From: Nemertoderma westbladi
Taxonomy: Eukaryota > Xenacoelomorpha > Nemertodermatida > Nemertodermatidae
Assembly (NCBI GenBank): GCA_032718475.1
Contig: JAUCBJ010000692.1
Coordinates: 1-34,173 of the forward strand
Length of the DNA: 34,173 nucleotides
Direction: 5' to 3'
The notes below the pieces were generated by a model. It did no database searches and was not told where the DNA came from. It was given only the letters and a program-made list of their open reading frames with translations. Both the position numbers and the translations under genes were made by a program. Numbering within the stretch: position 1 is the first letter of the stretch; the number at the start of each line of letters is the position of its first letter. Below are positions 19,457 to 27,741 of this stretch, one piece after another.

Positions 19457-19570
19457 GTGTGGCGCGCATTTAGGATCCTGGTGCGAAGGAACAGGGGCGT
19501 GTGGCGCGCATTTAGGATCCTGGCGCGAAGGAACAGGGGCGTGTGGCGCGCATTGAGGATCCTGGCCCGG
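19457..19570 (+). repeat. 42-bp G+C-rich tandem repeat, three units
   Basis: GTGTGGCGCGCATT recurs at 19457, 19499 and 19541, each followed by a GAGGATCCTGG-like block. It is open in one frame as a VWRAFRILARRNRG-type repeat, but the 110-codon ORF has no recognisable domain. GTGTGGCGCGC also occurs near 26202, beyond the other side of the 20168-25900 element. Confidence 0.85.
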
Positions 19571-20167
19571 AAATGGATGTCATGTACAGTAGCAAAATGC
19601 ATTGGCATAGCAACAAATCCAGCCACTCTACTTCAAATTATATCGGTCTACCAGTTGAGTCTATTTTTAAAAAGAGTTGGCCTAGGCCTTAAAAATTTTC
19701 GCTCGCTTCGCTCGCGTTTGCGTAGGTATTATGCCTGCCTACTGTACGCTCTACTCTTATTCATCATTCTAATAACTATAATAGAATAGGGATATTTGAT
19801 TACAGTGATATTTTATTACAGTATTTGTTTATTAACCTATATAAGTAGTTCCGTGCCTTGAACTGTTTTGCACTCCCACATTATGGACAAACCCACAGAT
19901 TGAGCATTGAAGGTACCGTATCCAATCCATGTTAATCATCATGGCCAATCAGGCCAAAGTTTTAATGTCTTTCAAAATGTGAGTTGTTTGAAAGGTTTTT
20001 CAATTGTTCACACCAATATAGCCTAAAACCACAATTCAGCAGATGTTCCGTGCTCGCTACACTCTGATCAGCTGATGTAATTCATAATCACATCTGTAGG
20101 TTAAAAATAGTCGGTTGACCCAAAAATGTTAAAATTTTCTTGCTCGCTACGCTCGCAATTAAATCAC
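19571..20167. other. Non-coding; flanking repeats of the 20168 element
   Basis: It contains two GCTCGCT-CGCTCGC boxes (19700-19716 and 20141-20155). A block CTGTAGGTTAAAAATAGTCGGTTGACC (20094-20120) has a diverged direct copy at 25901-25927. AATCACAT occurs at 20086-20093 and again just before the element end. No gene is seen. Confidence 0.5.
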
Positions 20168-20180
20168 ATCCCTGCAAACA
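20168..20180 (+). repeat. Left 13-bp terminal inverted repeat
   Basis: ATCCCTGCAAACA is the exact reverse complement of 25888-25900. Confidence 0.6.
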
Positions 20181-20924
20181 TGGTACGTTAAATTTACGTT
20201 AATATAGGTGTGGATTAAGTTGGAAAATCACATGAATAAATAACATATTGTTCAACGTTTGATTAACGTTCCAATATGCTAGAAAAATTACATGTTTAAA
20301 ATAAACCAATCATAGTCGTTAATTCAGCGTAAAATTCGAACGTTAATTTTCATCGATCTCTCAATGCGTGATGACGTTCGATAGCAACGTTAATTCCGAG
20401 TTTAATTATAAACGTTAATTTTCAACGTTATTTTTAAGTGAAATAACGTTCATATTGTAGTTCTACAATGTGCCAGACAGAAGACGCCATGATACATTCC
20501 CATGTGGATGGATATTACAGTAGACACACTGCCCAACAACACAATACCTGCCTATGGTGTTATAATATATTGCTTCTGATTGGTTGCTTACACTATATTT
20601 GTCAGTATTATTCTGACTCACACTGCCATCTCATTGTGTATTATTATATTATAGGATTTGAGTAAACTTGCATATTACAGTATAATGTTTACTGTATTCA
20701 CACTATTATTATTATTCACATTATTAGTAAATGCATCTACTTACCTAAAGAACATATATGCATGCAATACAAGTAGGTACTGAACTGTGATGGTTATTGT
20801 TTTTTTTATTTCCTTAAATTTTTGTAATACATTAATTAAATTGCTGTCTGATTGGTAAATCTGAACTAACTGTAATATTTCGATATTCTGTTTATATACG
20901 ATATTCTGTATATATTCTGTACAT

Positions 20925-21141
20925 ATGGCTTATTGTGTTGTCATCTTCACGGGCCCGGATGGCGTTGAGGAAGTTGCAACAATATGTAGTGGATGGTTGT
21001 CGGCCGATGGACTTACATCAGCATATCCCATAAACACTAAACTTGCATCCAAGGCGCTGAGGGAGTCGTTACGTGCTGGTGACACTGCAGTTGGGCAATG
21101 GGAATCTTGGCCTTGCACATTTATTCGAAACTCATACAAAG
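20925..21141 (+). CDS. Exon 1 of the TIR-element gene
   Basis: Starts at the first ATG (ATGGCTTATTG) and runs 217 bp to AAAG|GTATTT. It encodes a 72-residue segment with WLSADG and GQWESWPCTFIRNSY motifs. The listed ORF ends at 21164 inside the intron. The antisense ORF 20930-21208 is a shadow. Confidence 0.65.
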
Positions 21142-24100
21142 GTATTTTAACGGTAGTATTCTGATAATTAGATAGGATCATCGTATATGAATATCTAAGA
21201 TCTAACAATCTAATAATTATTAAATCAAATAATAATTATTACAGTACTGTAGACTAAATTTCAATGTTAATAATATTTTTCAGATGATCTATTGGCAGCT
21301 AAGGCCAGGGCCGGATTAACATATTTGTGGCCCTAAGGCTATTTTGAAAAAGTGGCCTGAAATTAGTTTTTCAAATGTATAATGTAATATTACAACCAAT
21401 CACCAATCTAATATAGGCCTATAACGATATCGAAATCACAATAAGTCTATTAACTAATATGAAACTCACTAATATGAAACAGTTAGTATTATTCATGGTT
21501 GATTAATTAATATTCTCCCTTTTCGGCTTTTGGCAATAGCGAAATCATTAATCACGTCAGAGAATTCTATTCTATCTAGCAAATCATTCTCAATACACAT
21601 AAGTGACAATGAGCAGAGTCTACCTTGCTTCATGTTTGATCTTATGTCACATCGCTTTATGTCGCTTTAATTCGCTTGAGATGGGAGAATGAGCGTTCAC
21701 CAGAACAATTCGTAATCATAAGGCACAAATAGATTCGTAGAATAGTCTCAGTGTTAGGAAATGCTGAACGCACCCCACTGTTATGGAGTAAAGTGAACAT
21801 TTGTTGGGCAGTTCCATGTTCTCCTTCTAGAAGTCTACCTGGAAGTGCGCCCATCTGCTGCTCGTTAAACCAATCTATGAACTGTTGGAATTCGGCTGGA
21901 AAGTCTGCGTTAAGGTCATTTTGATATATGCTGACAAGTGATGCGGCAGCGGTTCGAATTTGTTCGGGATTCATTGTCTTGAATTCTGTTATAACACCAA
22001 ATCTTTGCGAAACTTTAGTGTATGCATCAATGCGGGTTTGCAAAGCTACATGTAACTGATCCAAAATAACGTAGAAGGTTCCAGTCAAGAATTTTTTCCG
22101 AGGAGACATTCTTTCACGGACTTTCCCTGAACACGGACGGGTCCATATACTAAGAAACTAATGATGTAAAGTGCCCCTTTTACAGACTATTTTATAGGTA
22201 TTTTATAGTTGTCTGTGAGGGTTCGGACATTGCAAGTGCTAGCGATCAAGATGGGTATTCCATTGGTATCGCAACACGATTCAGAGGAAAGAAACGGGTT
22301 GCGGTTGGAAATGAGAGTGATACTATGGATGAAGAAACAGCTGGAGTTCGACAGGACATTCAGTGCACTAGCAGCAGCAGGTAAAATTTATATCTTATTA
22401 TTGTTCTCATTACCAATAATTAGTACAGTACATTATAATTATTATGTAATAACTATTTACATACTTTTGTGTAAAGTAGCACTTGATGATCAAAGTGATG
22501 ATCCGAGTGGCTTTGTTACACGAACGAACGTAGTGAGTTAGTGAAAATAAAGCCACGAGGATCAGAACACTGTAAAGTACTTTGCAACAAGTATGTATGT
22601 AGTTTTATTCCAAAATTTTAACATTACGAAATGGTTGTACATATACATTATAAGTGATAGAAACTGCACAAATTATATTAGTTGCTGTATAAATAAATGT
22701 AAAAATGACATAAATTATGTTATAAATAAGTTAGCTTATATTTATGGTGGCGTTTGGAGCCATGTTATAATAATATAGCTAGGCCCTACTGGTTATTAAT
22801 AGCTATACCCCGCCTACCCGTAGGTAATGCAGTAGGCCTATCTGGCTGCCAGACAAATTTCCACCTATTGTTTACGTGGTAACCCATGACGGCGTTAAGT
22901 AATGTCCACTAGGGGGACATCACATAACGCCGTCATGGTTACCACGTAAACAATAACACCAAATACAATACTAAATGTACAGACCAATACAATGCTGTAA
23001 TGTCCTCTAAAGTTGTAAAGTGCTAAATAACAACTCGCTGTTAATACTAACGGCGTAATGTTACAATTTTGGAATAAAATAATTTTAATGTAAACTTTAT
23101 ATATGACACGAGCATCCGAATTTACTGTTATTGGTTTCAGAAACATTCCTGCAATTCCTGAGTATCCTTATGTAACATCGCTTGCACCGCCGGTGGTGCA
23201 ACAGGATCTTGAGTTTTCGCAATTACCAAGTGATGAATACTTGCAGTGTGAATCAAATTCAATACTGAATATTGGACAACTAGAACCACGTAGCATCTCT
23301 CTACTTTCCAATGAAGAACGCTTTCGGCGCGCTTTCTCCCCATCCACATTGGCCCCGCAACCTGTCCCGGTCTCATTCGATTTTTCGCAATCGTCCACTA
23401 CTTTGTACCGTCCACATTCACATCCCACGGTAGTTGGCCGTCCACATCCACGGCCCAGTGTCGACCGCCCACACTCGCAACCCATTATCATTGACCGTCA
23501 ATCTCCTCAAGCCATGTTCGATCGCTCAGCGACTATTTCTGACCGGCCAGTTTCAAACCCAAGAATTGGAGTTTCACGTAAGTTGCAGCGTAAATGGTTT
23601 ATTGTACTTTTAGACTAATTGTAAAGTAAATACTGTAATAAATATTTACATACATGTCTGTAACTATGTAGCGCTTAAATTGTGTGGAACCAAGTGGTTT
23701 GTTACAAGAACGAACGAAGTGAGCGAGTGTAAAGAAGACAAAAACAATTTATATGATATTATAATATTCTAGAATATTAAGTAAACCATGGATACCATTG
23801 GCCAGCGCTATCTTTTTTAAATGCAATATTATTATTAATTATTAATATCATGGAAATTACTTTGAAATTAAATTGCTGTAAAGTCTGAAAGTCGGTTCTA
23901 ATCGGTACTGTATGCACGGGTGTAATGTTATTTCTTGTAATCGTTAGATATGGGGGGGGGGGGGGGGGGGTTGCGTCCGTCGTTTAACCATTATTTTGCT
24001 ATAAACTATATGCATAGGCCTACTATTAATATCATACTATTTTACCAATTAATACTGTGTAGGGACGATTTAAATTTTTGTTATAAATCATATTTAATAA

Positions 24101-25340
24101 ATATGATTTAATCATAATATTGATATCTGTTATAAATATATGATTATTCTGTATTATAGGAGCTGTTCTTCTCAACGATTTTGAAGATGGTGCGGTGGAT
24201 GGCGCTATATCGGCGTTTTTTCGGCAGGCAAGCAATAGACCTGGAGGGGATAATTAGTAAGTATTACTGTAATTAAATGAAATCGTTTTATTAATTCAAT
24301 GAATGCTGTTGTTGAGTTGGGTCAGGGGTGGGTTAGGTTTGGTTAGGGTTCACGCTGGTTTAGGTTTCAGAAAGGGGTTGGGGTAGTAGTGTGAGCGTGG
24401 AGTAATAATTGGGATAGGGTTAAGATGAGTTAGGATTTGGTTAGTACTGTAGGCCTACATTATGGGGGATTGGGTTAGTACTGTAGGCCTACATTATTTG
24501 GGATTTGGTTAGTACTGTAGGCCTACATTATGGGGGATTTGGTTAGTACTGTAGGCCTACATTATTTGGGATTTGGTTAGTACTGTAGGCCTACATTATG
24601 GGGGATTTGGTTAGTACTGTAGGCCTACATTATGGGGGATTGGGTTAGTACTGTAGGCCTACATTATGGGGGATTTGGTTAGTACTGTAGGCCTACATTA
24701 TGGGGGATTTGGTTAGTACTGTAGGCCTACATTATGGGGGATTGGGTTAGTACTGTAGGCCTACATTATGGGGGATTTGGTTAGTAGTGTAGGCCTACAT
24801 TATTTGGGATTTGGTTAGTACTGTAGGCCTACATTATGGGGGATTGGGTTAGTACTGTAGGCCTACATTGTGGGGGATTTGGTTAGTAGTGTAGGCCTAC
24901 ATTATTTGGGATTTGGTTAGTACTGTAGGCCTACATTATGGGGGATTTGGTTAGTACTGTAGGCCTACATTATGGGGGATTTGGTTAGTACTGTAGGCCT
25001 ACATTATGGGGGATTGGGTTAGTACTGTAGGCCTACATTATGGCATCCATTCTGCTATAATATTACGCTCTGAAACTGTTTATCGCCATTGCATTAAATT
25101 GCAAGTAATTAATAAATTTGCGGTGCTGAGTACGAGTACATACATACAGTACTTACTTACGTTATTACATTATTATTATACAGGAATTCGTTTACAGTAA
25201 ATTAGTTGATTAATTAATTATTTTGTTTTTTTAGTGTGGCACGCGGAAAACCGAAAGAACGATGCAGCAAAGACGACGCGGGATCGACAATTAGCGATAA
25301 TGAGGACGATGATGGTGACGATGCGGATGTGGACTTGTAA
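20925..25340 (+). CDS. Six-exon gene inside the TIR element, unknown function (exon 2 broken by hAT)
   Basis: Exons: 20925-21141, 21284-about 21305 (interrupted), 22209-22380, 23141-23577, 24160-24256 and 25235-25340 (TAA). All recognised junctions are GT-AG. Junctions 3-4, 4-5 and 5-6 preserve reading frame with no stop, and 1-2 also joins in frame. The N-terminus (VVIFTGPDGVEEVAT, a WLS motif, KALRESL, then a tryptophan/cysteine stretch) recalls the N-terminal region of DUF4806-type proteins found near transposons in invertebrates; this is from memory and tentative. The middle is basic then Ser/Pro/His-rich with RPH repeats, and the C-terminus is strongly acidic. A DUF4806 domain itself is not seen. 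An AATAAA lies at 25443. The hAT insertion in exon 2 should break the product unless bypassed by splicing. Confidence 0.65.
21284..21305 (+). CDS. Exon 2 remnant, cut by the hAT terminus
   Basis: After TTTTTCAG the frame continues from exon 1 as KDDLLAAKA before meeting the hAT end CAGGGCCGGATTAA at 21306. Beyond that point translation stops within a few codons. The 3' part of this exon was not located. Confidence 0.5.
21306..22120 (-). mobile_element. hAT-superfamily transposon fragment
   Basis: The left terminus CAGGGCCGGATTAAC followed by GTGGCCCTAAGGC is a typical hAT-like end, and a hAT transposase C-terminus lies inside on the minus strand. No matching right terminus or 8-bp target duplication (expected GCTAAGGC) was found, so the right end is deleted or diverged and its coordinate is approximate. 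It disrupts exon 2 of the surrounding gene. Confidence 0.65.
21494..22109 (-). pseudogene. hAT transposase C-terminal fragment, frameshifted
   Basis: The minus-strand frame 22109-21657 contains FPNTETILRIYLCLM and CSGERSFSHLKRIK, the start of the hAT C-terminal dimerisation domain. After a frameshift near 21650-21657 another frame continues with IRSNMKQGRLCSLSLMCIE, NDLLDRIEFSDVINDFA and KSRKGR, the rest of that domain, to a stop at 21494. The catalytic core and N-terminal zinc finger are missing. The ATG at 22109 is not meaningful. Confidence 0.75.
22209..22380 (+). CDS. Exon 3 of the TIR-element gene
   Basis: Follows TTTTATAG and ends CAGCAG|GTAAAA. The correct frame reads SDIASASDQDGYSIGIATRF, then RGKKRVAVGNESDTMDEE, a basic patch followed by an acidic patch. 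The ATG-initiated ORF 22209-22541 is a different, wrong frame. The phase is proven by seamless joining to exon 4. Confidence 0.6.
22381..22866. other. Intron 3, 5' part, with GAACGAACG hairpin
   Basis: Intronic AT-rich DNA. 22500-22514 (GATCCGAGTGGCTTT) pairs with 22549-22563 (13 of 15), forming a stem around CGAACGAACGTAGTGAG. A related box occurs at 23708-23722. The 61-codon ORF here is noise. Confidence 0.5.
22867..22954. repeat. 88-bp near-perfect palindrome in intron 3
   Basis: Arms of about 40 nt (22867-22907 and 22915-22954) are reverse complements except for one extra base and two mismatches; both contain ATTGTTTACGTGGTAA. The loop region reads CCACTAGGGGG. It may be a foldback MITE or a transcribed hairpin. 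Confidence 0.9.
23141..23577 (+). CDS. Exon 4 of the TIR-element gene
   Basis: Acceptor TTGGTTTCAG, donor CAC|GTAAGT, 437 bp. It encodes NIPAIPEYPYVTSLAPPVVQ, then a hydrophilic region and a Pro/His/Arg-rich tract with repeated RPHS, RPHP and DRPHS units, probably disordered. Two minus-strand ORFs here (23137-23376, 23168-23491) are shadows. Confidence 0.65.
23578..24159. other. Intron 4, with a GAACGAACG box and poly-G
   Basis: Contains GAACGAACGAAGTGAGCGAG (from 23708) and a run of 19 G at 23952-23970. The rest is AT-rich. The small minus-strand ORF 24032-24235 is a shadow of exon 5 and its flank. Confidence 0.5.
24160..24256 (+). CDS. Exon 5 of the TIR-element gene
   Basis: Acceptor GTATTATAG, donor TTA|GTAAGT, 97 bp. 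It reads AVLLNDFEDGAVDGAISAFF, then RQASNRPGGDN, in phase with both neighbours. It was too short for ORF-length detection. Confidence 0.6.
24431..25041 (+). repeat. 34-bp minisatellite, 18 copies, in intron 5
   Basis: GTAGGCCTAC, itself a palindrome, recurs 18 times from 24450 to 25028 at 33-35 bp spacing. Units alternate between TATGGGGGATT and TATTTGGGATT forms. Upstream (24310-24430) is G-rich, telomere-like sequence containing GGTTAGGGTT, which may be the source of the unit. Confidence 0.95.
25235..25340 (+). CDS. Exon 6 (last) of the TIR-element gene
   Basis: Acceptor TTTTTTTAG, 106 bp to TAA at 25338-25340. It reads VARGKPKERCSKDDAGS then an acidic tail SDNEDDDGDDADVDL, a plausible natural C-terminus. 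An AATAAA at 25443-25448 could serve polyadenylation. Confidence 0.6.
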
Positions 25341-25887
25341 TTTGTTTCAGTAAGACTTATTTTTGCCAATGCGAACTATAGACTGTATCTGTGCTGTCAA
25401 CTAACTATCTGATAATTTTGTAATAATTTCATTTATAATGTAAATAAATAAATGAATAAGTTTCCAGTTTCAAACATAAAGTTTCCATTCATTTATAATT
25501 CACATAACATATTATAGGCCTATATGTTGTATTAATATGCTGATGAGATAATTATAATGTGCAATGTACAACGTAAGGTAACGTGAGATTTACCTAGTGG
25601 CCTGAAAAACTGAAAATACCCGATTAAATAAACGTTGGAATATGGATATCTAACGTCAGTTTTGTTGATTAACTGAAGTTGGTTTAACGATTAATATACT
25701 GCAAATTCAACGGTTAAAGATAACGTTGGAATTTATATATTTGACGTAAAATTCAACGTTGTTTTTGGGGAAATTTTAACGTCACAAAAGCGGCCAAACG
25801 AACGTTCGATCTACTTTTACTAACGTCAGATTCTAGCGTTTATTTGTTATAAATTTTTCGTTTTTCAACGCCATTTGAACGTTAAAT
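25341..25887. other. 3' flank of the gene and right subterminal zone
   Basis: AATAAA lies at 25443-25448. From about 25620 onward there are many AACGTT or AACG/CGTT words, the counterpart of the left subterminal zone. No ORF. Confidence 0.5.
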
Positions 25888-25900
25888 TGTTTGCAGGGAT
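25888..25900 (-). repeat. Right 13-bp terminal inverted repeat
   Basis: TGTTTGCAGGGAT is the exact reverse complement of 20168-20180. Confidence 0.6.
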
Positions 25901-26310
25901 CTGTATTTTAAAAACAGTCGGTTGACCTACTATCTGAATATTACAGTATTACTGTACACCTACTCATGTTTACTTTCTGACTTTTCTGCAAAATTTTCTT
26001 GCTCGCTGGGCTCGCATTTTCATGTTCAAATACTGTAGGAGTGGGTCTAACTCTATGTCTGTAGCGTAGGTACTGCAGTATAAACTGATAAATGATTAGG
26101 CCTACAATAATTGCAAAATTTAATGGTCAATCTTTCAATGGTTGGCGCACATTGAATGTCATGGCTGGCGCGCTTTTCGTTTAACCAGAATCCGTGTGGC
26201 GCGCTTTTTGTCAATATTCCATATAGGGCCTACGCTGTACATCGGTCTGCCTGTACGCGCACGCGGTACAGTCTGACGGTCGTATTGCAGTATTACCGGT
26301 CAGCCGGTAC
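25901..26310. other. Spacer between the TIR element and the Helitron gene
   Basis: Begins with CTGTATTTTAAAAACAGTCGGTTGACC, a direct diverged copy of 20094-20120, and has a GCTCGCT-CTCGC box at 26001-26015. Two GGCGCGC words (near 26166, 26207) echo the 42-bp repeat at 19457. The ORF 26156-26359 is unsupported. Any Helitron 5' terminus is not identified. Confidence 0.45.
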
Positions 26311-27208
26311 ATGTCTGCATGTTACTGTGTTATGCCTCCTAAGAAGCGATACCGCTTGACTCAAAGAAAGGGACAACACGCCACTCCGGAACGTCAATCG
26401 ATTAATCGGACTGCCCAAGCTGGTGTTCGCATGAGAGAACATGTTGAGCAAAGAAGTATGAGGATTGCCTTGGCCCGTGAGACTGCGGCTCAAATTCGGG
26501 CTACCGAAACTCACGTCGCGCGTGAAACGCGAAGGGCTGTAGACCGTGTGTCTACGGCTGCAACTCGGTCGAGCGAATCCCCCGCCGAGAAAGAAACGCG
26601 AAGGGCTGTAGATCGTGTGTCTACGGCTGCAACTCGGTCGAGCGAATCCCCCGCCGAGAAAGAAACGCGAAGGGCTGTAGATCGTGTGTCTACGGCTGCA
26701 ACTCGGTCGAGCGAATCCCCCGCCGAGAAAGAAACGCGAAGGGCTGTAGATCGTGTGTCTACGGCTGCAACTCGGTCGAGCGAATCCCCCGCCGAGAAAG
26801 AAACGCGAAGAGCTGGAGACCGTGTGGCGAGGGCCGTCATTCGACATCGGAATATCCCTGAAAGTAAGTTTCTAGCGCGGAATGCTGAGAAGTTTATGAG
26901 TGGCGAATTGCTGGTATCATATAAGAACGAAGGTACCCTGCTATCCGATGGAGTCACACCAACGAACACGGACTCTGTTTGTTCGCATTGCCACGCAGTT
27001 CGGTGGCCGCAAGAAACATCGAGGGCAGCTATGTGCTGCCATGGTGGAAAGGTTAACCTTCCAGACATATTTGTAAACACCCCCGAGGTGTTTCTAAATC
27101 TCTGGCAGAATCGAGATCCTAGATCTGCAGTATTCAAAACGAGGATCCGGGCCCTAAACAACGCTCTATCGCTTGCATCCCTCAAAGTCGAAACCCGTAA
27201 ACAACCTG
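26311..27208 (+). CDS. Helitron Rep/helicase protein, exon 1 (N-terminal)
   Basis: N-terminal region of a Helitron-encoded rolling-circle transposition protein. The ATG at 26332 (MPPKKRYRL) may be a better start than 26311. Residues about 72-163 are four 23-residue repeats beginning ETRRAVDRVSTAA and ending SESPAEK, matching the arginine/glutamate-rich N-terminal repeats of animal Helitrons. Then come CSHCHAVRWPQE (from 224), CCHGGKVNLPDIF (from 242) and a FKTRIRALNNALSLASL segment, the diagnostic Helitron-like N-terminal domain. The exon ends CCTG|GTTAGT. Joining to 33663 gives PGFNPALVIQGRVA in phase, as expected for the family. The Rep and helicase catalytic domains would lie beyond the window. 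Long antisense ORFs here are repeat artefacts. Confidence 0.85.
26524..26799 (+). repeat. Coding 69-bp tandem repeat, four units
   Basis: GAAACGCGAAGGGCTGTAGA recurs at 26524, 26593, 26662 and 26731, with a diverged fifth start at 26800. Units are nearly identical at the DNA level, indicating recent expansion or homogenisation within the Helitron coding exon. Confidence 0.95.
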
Positions 27209-27353
27209 GTTAGTTTTGTGTTCTTAATTATTTTGTATTTATTGGTCTGTTGATTGCAGGTTAAATATACCGGTACCTTCTGATCTTGGTTAAAACGTAC
27301 CCTATCCAAAACGTACCCGAAACGTATTTACGTTTTAGCTGCGCCAGAAATAG

Positions 27354-27358
27354 GGTAC
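27354..27358. repeat. Gypsy target-site duplication, left
   Basis: GGTAC directly flanks the 3' LTR and is identical to 32679-32683. Confidence 0.85.
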
Positions 27359-27559
27359 TCTTCTATTTCTTTAGATATAATAATATAAAATAATCATATC
27401 TGAAGCCCGTAGGCCTATTGTATTAGAGTACTAAAGTTATATCATTAATATTGCTGCATTGTACATACATAATAATAGCACACTGGTTACCGGTAGGTAA
27501 CTCAACAATCACCACTTCTAACTAAACTAATATATAGAGGGAAATTCAAATACAGTACA
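27359..27559 (-). repeat. Gypsy 3' LTR (201 bp)
   Basis: Appears identical to 32478-32678 and is preceded on the minus strand by a purine tract. It contains a TTACCGGTAA-like palindrome and GTAGGCCTA. Confidence 0.93.
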
Positions 27560-27574
27560 TCTCCCTTCCCCGCT
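27560..27574 (-). other. Gypsy polypurine tract
   Basis: Minus-strand AGCGGGGAAGGGAGA immediately precedes the TGTACTG start of the 3' LTR. Confidence 0.8.
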
Positions 27575-27585
27575 AAAGAGTTTTA

Positions 27586-27741
27586 TATAAAACTTTCAAA
27601 CTGAAACTTTCTAAATTAAACAGATATAAAACTTTCAAACTGAAACTTTCTACATTAAACAGATATAAAACTTTCAAACTGAAACTTTCTACATTAAACA
27701 GATATAAAACTTTCAAACTGAAACTTTTAAATTAAACAGAA
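27586..27741 (-). repeat. 39-bp tandem repeat at the gypsy 3' end, four units
   Basis: TATAAAACTTTCAAACTG recurs at 27586, 27625, 27664 and 27703. It lies between the pol stop and the polypurine tract and overlaps the last few codons. Confidence 0.9.

Larger units (their letters stand above)
20168..25900 (+). mobile_element. Unclassified TIR element carrying a six-exon gene
   Basis: Perfect 13-bp inverted repeats, ATCCCTGCAAACA at 20168-20180 and TGTTTGCAGGGAT at 25888-25900, lie 5.7 kb apart. Imperfect similarity extends about 20 bp further in, and both subterminal zones (20180-20460, 25620-25890) are dense in AACGTT/TTAACG words. The interval encloses one complete spliced gene and little else of its own. 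No recognisable transposase is present, so it could be a non-autonomous carrier or an element with an unrecognised protein. A clean target duplication is not visible, because the flanks are themselves a diverged direct repeat. Confidence 0.5.

Noticed and set aside
22209-22541. 110-codon ATG-started ORF as a separate gene
   Set aside because: Its frame is not the one that joins in phase with exon 4; the coding frame of exon 3 is different and ends at a GT donor at 22381.
26293-27185. Two long minus-strand ORFs (184 and 224 codons) opposite the Helitron exon
   Set aside because: They are antisense shadows kept open by the 69-bp repeat; the plus strand carries a recognised Helitron domain and correct splice phase.
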